Origin: Apostichopus japonicus
Taxonomy: Eukaryota > Echinodermata > Holothuroidea > Aspidochirotida > Stichopodidae
Reading direction: 5' to 3'
Length of the DNA stretch: 64,000 nt
Assembly (NCBI RefSeq): GCF_037975245.1
Contig: NC_092574.1
Coordinates: 2,633,001-2,697,000, forward strand
The notes under the pieces: generated by a model
Database searches by the model: none
Told to the model about the DNA's origin: nothing
The model's input: the letters and a program-made list of their open reading frames with translations, nothing else
Part shown: one piece after another, positions 44,083 to 55,060 of the stretch
Numbering within the stretch: position 1 is the first letter of the stretch
Layout: the number at the start of each line of letters is the position of its first letter
Translations under genes and position numbers: made by a program

Positions 44083-46206
44083 GAGCAAGAGAGCAATAAA
44101 AGTATTTACAATGAAATTAAAATGATGAAGTTCTCTTGAAATCCCTTCCCTGCCGCTTTCTGGTGTGTATTGAATGAAACTGGGGCCTGACCCTGGCAAC
44201 ACAGTATGACTAGTAGTGTGGATTCAGACTGGAACACTAGCTAAATAAGGATCCTCACCAACAAAGGGCTGGATACGATGGATAGCACGGTCAGTTAAGC
44301 ACTTGTGACTTGTACTCCTGAGGTCAATGGTACAAATTCAATTCTACCCAAAACTTTCTTTTCCCTGTCAATTTTCCTCCTTGAGTTACTAAACATTGCA
44401 TAGTCATTTGTAATGTTTTGATGTTACTGTCACTGTACACACGTTTCTTTGGCATGTAAAGTAACAGGGTTGAACGATCATTTCCAATGTGTCTAATGTA
44501 GCGAATGATTACACAACAGGTGCTTTTGACAACTGAGGAAGCCGTAACAGTTGTAAATAAATGCATTAATCATGTTAATTTTATTGTACTTTTAGCACGA
44601 AATGTTTGGAAGTGCTTGATGTAATGTAGAATTGAAAGGTACAGCAGATGCATGTGGCTAGCCAAAGTTTGTTGTATGGAGATGAGGATGCTTTAGAACT
44701 GATGAATCCATAATGTTTCATTCAGTTAGGCCAAATAATCCAAGGCATGTCACTGAGACACACTAAGTAGCTTGTTATTTATCAGCCTGGCCAAAAGTCT
44801 TGCATAGAAAGAGCTGCATGAGTTACTTAAGATCTAGGTTCACAAACTATTGTCACATAGCTGCAACAACACCAGAGGGTTTTGAGGGTTGCTGTCAAAG
44901 TTTCATTAAAAAGTTCAAATAGAACTGGTCAGTTTGTTAAGGATTTGCATAGTGTGTTTGTGTTGACTCCAATTCCAAGTAAAGAGTAAAACTTACCCTA
45001 TCAAAACATCCATGTGGGAATTACTGCACATATCTCATGCTGCAAGTTTTTAAAATATTCACTCACAGCAAATCATAACACAAACTTAGTAAATGTCGAC
45101 AAGCAATACCACACATTATTAAACATATCGTGCAATCCATTGCAATAGCTGCACTAGACTATATTATACTATACTTCAGGAGAATCAACTCAACTATTTG
45201 GATTTTTCATTATCCATACAAACCTCCAGTCCAGACATTTCCGTATAATCCAAGGTTTCATGTTTGTGCTTATTATATTCTTTAAAACAGCTCTCAACAA
45301 GTGAAGCATATGAACTACAGTGTTATAGGATCTAGTATCAAATAACAAAAACAACAAGAGGGTAATCCACAAAGTTGCATATCTCATCGCCAGCAAACAC
45401 TGATTTCAAACGATTATTAGCTATGCAATCTGGCAATATCATTTTTGAAGTTAACATGTCTACAATCTTTTGTGAACCCTACATTGAACAAAACTAGACT
45501 GAGAGTCCTGATTCCAGAATCATACTTGTAACAGCGATACAATCATTGTGAAATTATCCTCTTTGTTAGTGTTGTGAGATTTTATTGTTAACTTTTCCTC
45601 TTTTTTGGGTCCATTTTATACCAAATTTTAGCACTAGAAAGATCACCACTCATTGTCAATCAGTGAAATTATACTGTCGCGTGATGGGTAATTATACATA
45701 GACTAGGCCGACTTTGTCCCGTTGCGTGTTAGACGCAGAGAATAGACATAAGATACGTGCCTAGGTACCATGCAGTGTATATCGCGCGTACTCACGCACA
45801 CGTTTACAAGTTATAGGACAGGCACACGTTTACAAGTTATAGGACAGACCAGGATGCAAAGGTGAATTGTGTCACATCACTGCGACTTTCCCATTCTCAT
45901 ATTGACCGCGCTGTACAACCGTTCCAACCCTGTGTGTTACGTAGACAGTTTTGGAAATTCTAAAGCCTGTCCATTAAGCCAAGTTTTGGCTATTACATGT
46001 GAATAGCCAATGACAATACTTGAAAGTGTTTTGCCCATGAAAAGGAATTAGTGACTGCATTGTTTCAATCAATGAATGTTTAGGATGTTTTTTTACATAC
46101 AATGTCAACGGCAATGAATAAAATTCAAGGATCAGGTACTTTAAACTTTTTGATTTATAGTGATATGACATCATAGTATATACCCAAATTTTGGGTTGAG
46201 ATCTGC
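44083..46206. other. Intergenic sequence between FBXL3 and KIBRA
   Basis: No gene recognised. A degenerate tRNA-like head (GATAGCACGGTCAGTTAAGC, then GGTACAAATTCAATTC) at about 44281-44345 may be an old SINE. A 25-bp direct duplication (CACACGTTTACAAGTTATAG / GACAG) lies at about 45800-45850, next to a CpG-bearing patch at 45660-45930. Confidence 0.4.
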
Positions 46207-49200
46207 AACCACATGGATTGCCTCCTTGTTTTGTTTATTACAGAAACAGAATCTGATTCAAAGAATCTGTGATGCCAAACAAAAGTGTGTGCTTGTTTAT
46301 GTTATAAAGTTGATTGAAAAGCCTGACGCTATAATATTTGACATCATAAGTTCTCATGAAGTAGCAAAACATACTACTCTTTGATTCCCAAAGATGCTCA
46401 CATTCCTTAATCCCAAAATGGCATGATCTCTGGGTACCACTGCCTCCCTAAGGCTTGAGACACTGTGTCACGCATCTCATCAATGCTGAATTGCTCATCC
46501 TCCAACAAAACTTCTTCTCGTATGAAAAGCTGTGACAACCGCTTGCCACATATCTCTGCAAACTTAACAATGGCTGAGCAATGAACTTGACACTCTCCTA
46601 AACCAAGACTCTGAAGTTCTTTACAATGCTTGGCAATTTCTAGCAATTCCTTGTCCAAAGGCTCACAGCCATTGGCACAAATGACCAACTCCTTCAAACT
46701 GGGACAGTGTGTACCTAGACGCATTAATACCTCTCTAGAAACAGATCTGCCAAAATAAACATGAGTTACAGGCATTTCAAAAGTGAAGAAATGTTCATAG
46801 TCACTATCATTTAACACATAAAAGTTCATGACAAGGCTAATGTCTGGTGAATGACGAGCTAAAGCATTCCAACTTTTCTGACTGATGTGATGCAGCCTCT
46901 CTTGAGTTTCTCCTTCCTCTGTGGTGATGTTTATGCGTAGATACTTCAAAGTGACATGTTCCTCACTACACAGGGATGAGAGCAGTTCATCACTCAGATG
47001 AGAATAATCAATTGTTAATTGATGCAGTTGATGACACTGATCAGCTACAAATGTAATCCCTGTGGAAATAGACAATATATTAACATGAAACACAGTGCAA
47101 AATCTGAATTGAACACAGATGAATAATTTGTTCAATGAATATTTGACTCATAGCCATTTTTAAGGTTGGATGGTGTTGATGACTGTGGAACTTTCTGGAT
47201 AACTGATTATTTATAGCTAAAGTGTTACCTAGCTTCACATTAATTAGTACAACGGAGGAGAAGGAGACGCGAGCAAGCAGGGCACTCCAATGGGCAATGT
47301 GAATGCAGTCTGCATCAGAGAAAATTTTATCCAGCATCGCATCACAAAATGCTAACAAAATGGTTAAGTTGCTATAAAGGAACTACAGTCTTGTATGGTA
47401 TTCAGCTGTTTTAGTAACTTGTTACTTAGAATGATGAATTCAGCAATGGATCTATTCACATGAATTACTTCATTAACTTGAAATTAGCTTCTTCATGTAC
47501 ACTCCTTGAATTGGGTGAAAGAAGGGGAAGATACCTTTCTCATCCATTCTAAGTTCCAAGGGATTGATATTGAAACTGATGGAATGTGATAAATAATATA
47601 ATACTCTTTATATAGGCAGTCATTGGTATATTACATCAGTTAACCTTGCTGTTGAGTCTATAAATAACAAAAGTTTATAAATTGTGTATTGTGCAAACAG
47701 TGTCTCTCTTTGAATTTTTGTTGCATGTTTCTTTGTTGGCATGATAGTACCATTTCAGGGTCATTGGTGGTATCTGGAACAGGTTTTTTCTAAGTTGAGT
47801 GCTGCGAAAATGAGCTGATAGTTGAATTATTATTTGTATGTCTGATCTTACTCACCACGAGATGATGCATTAGGACAACTCTCCATGTTAAGAAGTGTAA
47901 GAGAATCTTGATGCTGTGTGGCCAGGACTTCTAGGGATGGATCATCCACAGGCGTATCACTCAATGCCAATGAGGAGATACTTTGAGAATTCACAATCAC
48001 CACAGTTAATGCAGAAACAAACTTATCTTTATTGATCATGAAGGTAGGCTTGGCAGTAGACATAAGCTCCAGGGTCTTTATTGAACAGTTAACCAACTGT
48101 GATAGAATGTCACATGCTATTTCAGCAGACTTGGGATGGCTATCAACACTAATGGATACAAAGCGAAGATGTTCCTTGTGTTGTTTCATTACTTGCCTAA
48201 TCAGTCCCTTTGGTGTAGATTTCAGGTAGGACGTTGTCTCCTGAGTTACCTCAAAGTCAAAATGTCGCCACAGCTCTGGCATATGAAACACTTCGTTCCA
48301 ATGTGAGCAGAGTGTGGATGCACGAGCACGATCCCAAAAATTGAGATAACTAAATACCTTGGCCAGCAAATGTGATGGCAAATATTCCCACCCAGATGGG
48401 AACGTAGTTGGTGACTTTATATATCTGTGCAATTTGTCAACAATTGATACTTTTCCTCCTTTAACATCATCGGATTGCTTCTGCTTGCTTGAGTTAGTCA
48501 GTGAACGGCATGCTATTAATGGCTGCCTATCCATAGAGGTTGTAGCTTGAATGGCACACTGGTCAGCCTTCATTGTTGTCATCCTCCAGTACTGCTCTAC
48601 TGATGAAAATCCACATGAGCCTGAAGTAAACAGCTACAGTAAGTCATAACAAGCTCTTATCTGTGAAAGCATGAACAAAGAAATTTTACAAATTGCATAA
48701 AATGATATATAACATAGGTTGTAGACTTTCCTCTTTTCAAGTCCAAATTGAGTACCTCCTGTCCAAAAGTAGCAAATTCCTTGAACAAGCTTCAAACATA
48801 AAAATACTGTTCATGAACGGTTCCAATATATAACTTAAATGGGAAGTGATCTTTGCAAAAGACCAACAGCTTTAAAAGTAACATTCTTGTTAAAAGTATT
48901 AAATAAATTAACCTTGGACACAAGATATTGCATAGTGAGTTGTGAACATTAATGACAGAAAATTTTATGTGAATTTTCTTCAAATCATAGAAACCTACCT
49001 ACTGAGAATAAATGCAGCCAAGGTAGTTATGGGTTGCCAATTGCCATATTTCCAAATCTTTTTGGTTTTGAATTATATTGATATCAGGTGACCATTAGTT
49101 CCCATCTAAATATTTAATGTCCATAGTTTATTTAAGCCCAGACTACTTCTCAAAACAATAATTATTTGTGACTGTTAACTATGGCTTTCGATTAAACATT

Positions 49201-49776
49201 ATTTGCCACGTTTGGCTTCACATGGGAATCGCTAGCATTCCATGTTAAGCCTAAGGGATTTCTGTATACAGTGTACAGGAGATTTAAATAGACACTGTTT
49301 TCAATTAAGGTTATCTAACACAGCAGGTGAGGTGAATAATAGTACTCTGGTGCTAAAACAAGCACTTTGTTGTTACTCTTTGTCCTCAGTGTATCATTCA
49401 CCAGCCCTGGCAACAAATGCACTTGCTACTAAATAAGCAGTGTCAACATATTTCAGTACCGCTCACGTATAACTGGACATGTGTACGCGCACAGAATCGT
49501 ATAAAGACAATAAAACAAGTACAACAATATAAACAAGTACAATCGCGTATAAACTCGTTGACAAACAAATTGCCGCGTAGACACCGCAAAGACATCGCGT
49601 AGACACCTCGTATAATCCCTGTACGAGTTTATAAGCAGGAAATGCTCAATGAATAAGGGATTAAAGTCGCCGAAAGAATTAGTGAGATGTTTGAAACAGC
49701 CGTTTCTTAAATCGTAGTTTAAGACGTGATATTCACCTAGCAGTGAAGAGGACGCAGGTAAAGTGTTTGCCGGCAT
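46207..49776 (-). CDS. FBXL3: FBXL3-like F-box/leucine-rich-repeat protein, 3 coding exons, 485 aa
   Basis: FBXL3 is the substrate receptor of an SCF ubiquitin ligase that targets cryptochromes for degradation and so sets circadian period. Coding exons are 49737-49776, 47856-48620 and 46407-47059, all GT-AG and in phase; the lower limit of this entry takes in the 3'UTR. The F-box starts at WEYLPSHLLAKVFSYLNFWD with FHMPELWRHFDFE, nearly the human [32 protein letters not shown]. LRR blocks follow: ACDILSQLVNCSIKTLELMS, DTPVDDPSLEVLA, FVADQCHQL, THVYFGRSVSREVL, VICANGCEPLDKELLEIA and LGLGECQVHCSA. Cys414 aligns with human C358 (the after-hours position), and the Leu six residues later with I364 (overtime). 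The C-terminus is PEIMPFWD against human PDMMPTW. The N-terminus is about 55 residues longer than in human FBXL3 (428 aa). Confidence 0.94.
46210..46406 (-). other. FBXL3-like 3'UTR with candidate poly(A) signal
   Basis: TTTATT on the + strand at 46234-46239 is AATAAA on the coding strand, about 170 nt beyond the stop. No other canonical signal was seen closer. The cleavage site is inferred. Confidence 0.45.
46407..47059 (-). CDS. FBXL3: FBXL3-like coding exon 3 (C-terminal LRRs and tail)
   Basis: Acceptor tttccacag. The joined codon gives G-ITFVADQCHQL, matching human GILCVADQCHGL. It holds the remaining LRRs and the tail ALGRQWYPEIMPFWD, with stop at 46407-46409. Confidence 0.95.
47856..48620 (-). 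CDS. FBXL3: FBXL3-like coding exon 2 (F-box, first LRRs)
   Basis: Acceptor tttacttcag at 48621, donor gtgagt at 47855. It encodes the F-box and the conserved ILSQLVNCSIKTLELMSTAK, LTVVIVNSQSISSLALSDT and PVDDPSLEVLA blocks. Each has a close human FBXL3 equivalent. Confidence 0.95.
48621..49736 (-). other. First intron of the FBXL3-like gene
   Basis: Intron between coding exons 1 and 2, GT at 49736-49735 and AG at 48622-48621. AT-rich; the exon 1 end (49440-49740) is CpG-richer. No embedded gene was seen. Confidence 0.55.
49737..49776 (-). CDS. FBXL3: FBXL3-like coding exon 1
   Basis: ATG at 49774-49776 reads MPANTLPASSSLL, then donor CTAG|gtgaat with one base left over. Joined to exon 2 it runs on in frame as GSCGFSSVEQYW into the first Met of exon 2. 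Phase agreement supports it, but the protein could also start at Met (48580-48582) inside exon 2. Confidence 0.6.
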
Positions 49777-50310
49777 AGAACTTAACTGTTTTTCGTTAAT
49801 AGGGTTTCTGCTCAGTGTTTCTTTTCCCGACTTTTCTTTCAGTTGTAGAGGTTATGTTCCACGGAGGATAAGTTTACTTTGAATAGTTGGCAACATTTTG
49901 AAGAAATAATAAAGTATTACTAATTGTTTCTTGTGTCAATTTTTTATATAATTTACCGTTGGTTCCAACAGAATGAAAAGAAAAAAAACTTCCACCAAAC
50001 AACTTTGAAACAGGGCCGGTTAGAAACAAAACATGTTTCTCGACCCACAAGGGGCCTCCTCTTTTTCCTGATTCCCAAGACTCTATTCAGATTACAAGAC
50101 ATTTATACTATTATTATGTATTATTTTGTAAAGGTTGCCACATATTCCTAACTAGTATTAGCGCATGAATTATGTTAAAACTTATGTTTTAATTATGTTA
50201 GAATCATGTTTAAACTTCTACCAAACAAAATCTGTGAACAACTTTCAATCTACAACGTTTCTTGAAATCCTACATAGTAAATCAAAACTTTCGAATTAAT
50301 CTGCGAGGCC
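49777..50310. other. Upstream flank of the FBXL3-like gene
   Basis: Would contain the FBXL3 5'UTR and promoter. No TATA box or other promoter element can be named with confidence. The next feature upstream is the hAT insertion. Confidence 0.35.
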
Positions 50311-50318
50311 ACTACAAC

Positions 50319-51670
50319 CAGGGTGGGAATTTGGCAAAAAAAGTTGGTAAGCATTTTGTTCATTTTTTGATGAAATGTGCTTACCAACATGAGCCAAGAT
50401 TTCTCAGTTGGTAAGCACAATTCATGAATCGGTAAGCACAGCACAATGACCTGAACGCTGTTATCCTTTTGTGAAAACTTCCTGATTCGCGGCACAAGTG
50501 TACTTTATATCGAGCCGACAGCGGCGGCGCTGATAATCCAGTCAATGCATGTTCGATCGAAATAATTACAATCCCTGACCATCACGTTGAACTCTCCGAC
50601 CAGACAATACCGGGTCGAATACTCGACTTGGTATTAGTTATTCAAATACATGATCAAAGGAAATGTATCGACTGGAGATCGTAAAAAAAACTCTGAAAAT
50701 CAGTAGAGAAATTACCAATTGTGTACGAAAAGTAAGTTCGGTCCTTTCAAATTTTACGAAAGATCCAGCAAAACACTTTCGAAAAATTCATGCAAAACTG
50801 GCATATCGTGCTACATGCAACTAATGTCATGTAAACAAGGCTCTAGAACACCCATTTATGAATAAACCGTAAGACCACATCTGGTGTTAAGCGGGGGGAA
50901 AAGAAAGTATTTTCTAGAATTTCCAAAAATACGGAAAAAATAATGTCCTACCATAGTTAAGTGTATAGCAAATAGCCTAACCACCTCGTCTGTTACGGAT
51001 CTCACGTAACTACAAAAACACAACTAATTGTATTTTGCGAACTCGACGTTTTCTACAAGAACATAGAAATAATTTTAAGCATTAGTTAATCATGCCGTGT
51101 GGCCTAAAACATATTTTATTACAAGGTTTACTTTCATAAAGATGGCCATAGCTTGATATCTTGTGCTGCGTGTATGAACTGTGCCTCGTGTATCATGGGT
51201 AATACTCCATGAAACGTTTCTTGGAAACGTGCCAAAAATGTTAACAAACAGGTGTTAGACAGCGGATGCATGCGCGCAGTTGTTTGGCAGGGTACCTGGG
51301 AAAATTCTGAGCACATGTACAGTATGAACTACGCAATTGCCGTCGGCAATTGCGTAGTTCATGTGTGAAGTTGGAATAATTTGCGATGCATACACAGTTA
51401 GTCGTAGGTATGTGACAGTCCAGGCACGATCGCTGAGCTAGTGTTCGTTGGTGCTTTTTGGTAGCTGCGCGACAAATTAATCCTCCGTAACTTAGAAGCA
51501 GATTGCAGATAAGCCTACTACAGTCCGATGCAGTCACTTACGGTCAGAATTTTTGGTACGCTCATTACAAGGGTGTGTAGTACTAGGCCCATTTGATTTT
51601 CTTATTTTGGTAAGCCATATTTTCATTCCAGTATGCTAGCGTACCGGCGTACCGTAAAATTTCCACCCTG
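50319..51670. mobile_element. Non-autonomous hAT-type DNA transposon, 1352 bp, with perfect 8-bp TSD
   Basis: The ends are CAGGGTGGGAATTT on the left and, inverted, CAGGGTGGAAATTT on the right (13 of 14 match). It is flanked by an exact 8-bp direct repeat ACTACAAC (50311-50318 and 51671-51678). Eight-base duplications and CAGGG-type ends are typical of the hAT superfamily. The inside (about 50690-51300) is the reverse complement of part of copies A and B in the KIBRA gene. No transposase frame is present. The left subterminal part has several GGTAAGCAC motifs. Confidence 0.88.
51324..51362. repeat. Perfect 18-bp inverted repeat with 3-nt spacer
   Basis: Left arm ATGAACTACGCAATTGCC (51324-51341), spacer GTC, right arm its exact reverse complement (51345-51362). 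It lies inside the hAT element. Confidence 0.97.
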
Positions 51671-51678
51671 ACTACAAC

Positions 51679-53196
51679 TACTAGCACTAATAAAGCAAAC
51701 ATGTCAAACAACGAATAGATATCACACCTTGCAGCGGTGTGACGATTAGTATGCAAGAGTTTTCTGTAGAAGGACATTTAATATTCTAGGCTAGGCTCTA
51801 GCATAGCACGATAGCAGGCATATAGTTGGCACATTGAAATTAAACTACACCGCAATCAACACACTCAATCAGACATCTGATAAATGTGAACCAGGTTTGT
51901 AGTGAAGTTATTGTAAACATGATTGAAGAAATGACAAATACTTTACAATATCTTTGCTAAGAATTTGAGATTATGAGCAAAGATTAAACATTGCTAGGAC
52001 TGAATGTTGCACAGCAGAACAATCGTATTACTAACAAGTAAATGCATGAATCTAACCAAAGCAGGTGCTTGCTGATTTTTAACACAGCACAGAGCTGCAC
52101 GTCAACAGCCACATCAGGGGCGATTTGTGCAGTATCACACCAAGACCAAGAGCTATAGTGTAGCATTGTGAGAACCACATACCATTGCCATATTTGCTGA
52201 CAAACTGCTAAGTGTTGTGTTTGACAGGTTAGGTTATTTTTCAATTTAAGCAGATTATGTGTAGTGCTAGCTTGTACTAGTCAAGTAATCGTACAGCGCG
52301 ATTAATCAAACTTCCAAAGTGTAATCGCGACTAAGTAGGTACATAGCTTAGGCTATGCATATTGACAGTCTCGTAACTGCTTTGAACCGTAGATGAAAGT
52401 TGAGGAGAATCCCGGTTGTAGTTACGATACCGGGATTCCTGTTGCATGACTACCGGTTGTGTGAAATTTGCACTACAGCACAACCCTATCAAGTGGCCTA
52501 TATTTAATTTCAGACTATCGTTGAAACAGCCCACTGCACCATGCTAGTTGCTACATTAACATAACATAGGTTGGGCCTATTTCGTAATCCAATAGGCTAC
52601 AGCCACAGGTAGGCATACTGATTCTTTTGACTCTTGTCTTGCGAGTTAAAATTGATTATGGACGTGTGATACAAACAGTGACATACAATCATGCTGTCTG
52701 TATATTGTATTATCCCAAGGTAAAGACCCAACTTACTTTCACACTCACCTTTGATACGCACCTGCCGTCTTCTTCTCGATACTATACTGTTCAAGCACTT
52801 ACACTGTACCAAAGATATCCCACCTTATTACAGTGTCACTAAAATTGATGTTATGATGGATGGTAACACTGTGGTATTGCATGACAATGTTATTGATAAT
52901 ACATTCCACTTTTACAATATAGTTATCTCACATATTGACACATTTGACGAGGTCAGCTTATCAAGTAAAAAAATATACCATATATATCGCTCGCTATTAA
53001 GGTTTTTGCAACTAATTTATCTAAGTTAGTCTGACCTGGGAGACCAAGTGATAAAAGTCCGAAGAAATATGATTAAAGCTGCGACTTAGCCCTCAAATAA
53101 GCACTTGCAGTGGAAACCTTAAATAGGCACTTGTGGTGGAACTAGTACGCTCACGTTTCGTTACACATGCATCGAAAACATCGAACACATTTTCTT
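51679..53196. other. Intergenic sequence, no gene recognised
   Basis: AT-rich with scattered CpG. No recognisable protein and no clear repeat. Short open frames look random. Confidence 0.5.
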
Positions 53197-53456
53197 ACGG
53201 AAGCGTAGAAGGGACGAGATCCGTTATCTCTTGAAAACGTCAATTTTCTGATTTTTGTCGTTTTGTCGAGATGGTAGTAAGTGTGCAACTCGTCAATTTG
53301 CAGAAAATTGCTGCATTGACGAGATCCGTTATCTCGTCAAAACGTCAATTTTCTGAATTTTGTCACGTTACCATCTCGTCAACTCGTCAATTTGCAGATA
53401 ATTGTCGTTTTGTCAAGTTGGTAACGCGTCATTGCAATGTTCCTTCTACGCTTCCG
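53197..53456. mobile_element. MITE-like element, 260 bp
   Basis: Starts ACGGAAGCGTAGAAGG and ends with the exact reverse complement CCTTCTACGCTTCCGT. The flanks carry ATTTTCTT and ATTTTCTC, a 7-of-8 direct repeat. Inside, GACGAGATCCGTTATCTC occurs twice and CGTCAATTT motifs recur. No coding capacity. Confidence 0.75.
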
Positions 53457-53850
53457 TATTTTCTCGATGATGTGTTGTTTACATAATATAAACAATTGTT
53501 ACATCAACACACGTGTTGTTAAACTGCTCCTATATAAAATCGCGATCGATTAATGAAACTGTAAGCAATATATGTAGGCCTACAATCAAGATGTGACATA
53601 TAAGAGCAGATAGTTGCATCGCGAACCAAATTGTCATACATGTAAAGGTTTGGCATTAGAAAAGGATTGGTAATTAAAATGGCAAGTAACGTTTCCACAG
53701 GTTTCAAAGGTGGGGACGAGCTCGGGGAGGGTAACCCTCTACGAAAACGCCGATGCGGTAAAGGATATATAGGTCATGGACCTTGGTCGTTGAAGCCGAC
53801 TCCTATGGAGGGGGGGGGGGGGACTTCTGGGGTGATATTCTACAAAGGCA

Positions 53851-53915
53851 AAGGCGTGGTTCAGGTTAGAGTGTCCGCCTCACGTCACCTTTTCACCGGG
53901 AGCCAGATCCCGTTC
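53851..53915 (+). mobile_element. Possible tRNA-derived SINE head (degenerate)
   Basis: GGCGTGGTTCAGGTTAGAGT and GTCCGCCTCACG look like an A-box region. GGGAGCCAGATCCCGTTC looks like a decayed B box. It overlaps a 101-codon open frame (ATG at 53679), which therefore is probably not a gene. Confidence 0.3.
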
Positions 53916-54025
53916 TTGACCTATTCAGAAAATCGCTGCAGTCCAGTGGTGATGTGCGATGATTCCGATGAAGACGCTTAATGGTGGTCCCGAGAGCAGG
54001 AATTGGAGCGAATTCACACCCGTCT

Positions 54026-55060
54026 CAGGCGCGTATCCAGGGGGGCGTTGGGGGCGCGCGCCCCCCGGGTAAGAAAAAGAGGAGAGAAAAAAAGAGAAGA
54101 AAAAGGGGAAAAAAGGGGGAAAAGGGGGGAAAAGAGGAGGAGGAGAGGAAGGAAGGGAAAAGAAAAAAGAAGAAAGAGAGAAAACGGAGAAAAGGAGGGA
54201 GTAAAAGAAAACTGCCAAGACACCGGGACGAGAAAGAGGAACAGTGACATCATTACAGCGCTGATCCCTATTATATACACATGGCCGGGTAGCCAGTGAC
54301 GGATCGAGGACTTCGGAAGGGGCGTGCGCCTCACCCTACCCCTTACCTACCGACAACTCCATTTTTGACGTTTCCACTTTTCCTCTCTCACTAATGTATC
54401 TATATAAATACTATATATGGTCTACCATAACGCGTGTGTGTGTATGGACGCCTTAAACAATTGTGCTATGAACCCAACTGTGGCTGGTCTCGAACTCGAC
54501 CGAGTCGTCGGGGAACATGACGCATTTCGGGAAGGGGGCGACCGCCCCCGGCCCGAGCATATTTTTTTATGAAATGCTAAGATGCAACTTACAAGGCATG
54601 GGAAGTGTGATTTCCAGCGATCTGGGCGGCATTTTCGGCCAAAATTTTCTTGTACGCTTCGCGCCAACTCGTGGTGGCGCTACGCTTAGATAGTTTGCCT
54701 ACAGGCTTGCCCCCCCCCCCACTTTTCCTCAGGTTAAAAATTGTGCCCCTTTTCTACATAAAAATTGTACTCTTGATCACCTTATTAGGTCAGCTTAGGC
54801 GTAGGAGCCAAATTTTATTTGGGTGGCTGTAACGACTTGCCCGAAAAATATAACCGAATTTTTTCCGCGCGCTCCGCGCGCGTTCAACGTCTTGTGTGCA
54901 TATCATATAGGCATGCGTCGGTTATTACACCGCATGCCAATAACATACAATCATATGCCGTGTTATTACCCTTCCATATTATTTATAATTATTGGGGAAG
55001 TCGTTACAATAATAATGATAATAATAATATCATAATTTTCAAAAATGCATTGCTATAGGC
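54026..55060 (-). mobile_element. Inverted partial copy of the CAGGCGCGTATCC composite element
   Basis: Begins CAGGCGCGTATCCAGG, followed by a GGGGCGCGCGCCCC palindrome, a purine-rich tract (54070-54200), the segment with CTGGTCTCGAACTCGAC, the shared core in reverse (about 54650-54690) and a TAATAACCGATGC-type segment in reverse (about 54905-54935). This is the order of 62800-63744 read backwards. The far end is missing. Confidence 0.8.

Noticed and set aside
53679-53981. 101-codon open frame ending in DDSDEDA
   Set aside because: It crosses a poly-G tract and a tRNA-like SINE head and resembles no family. I found no splice or codon evidence for a gene.
53981-54334. Lys/Arg-rich and Phe/Ser-rich open frames
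   Set aside because: Translation of a purine-rich tract inside a MITE. The same occurs at 61583-61958 and 63454-63777.
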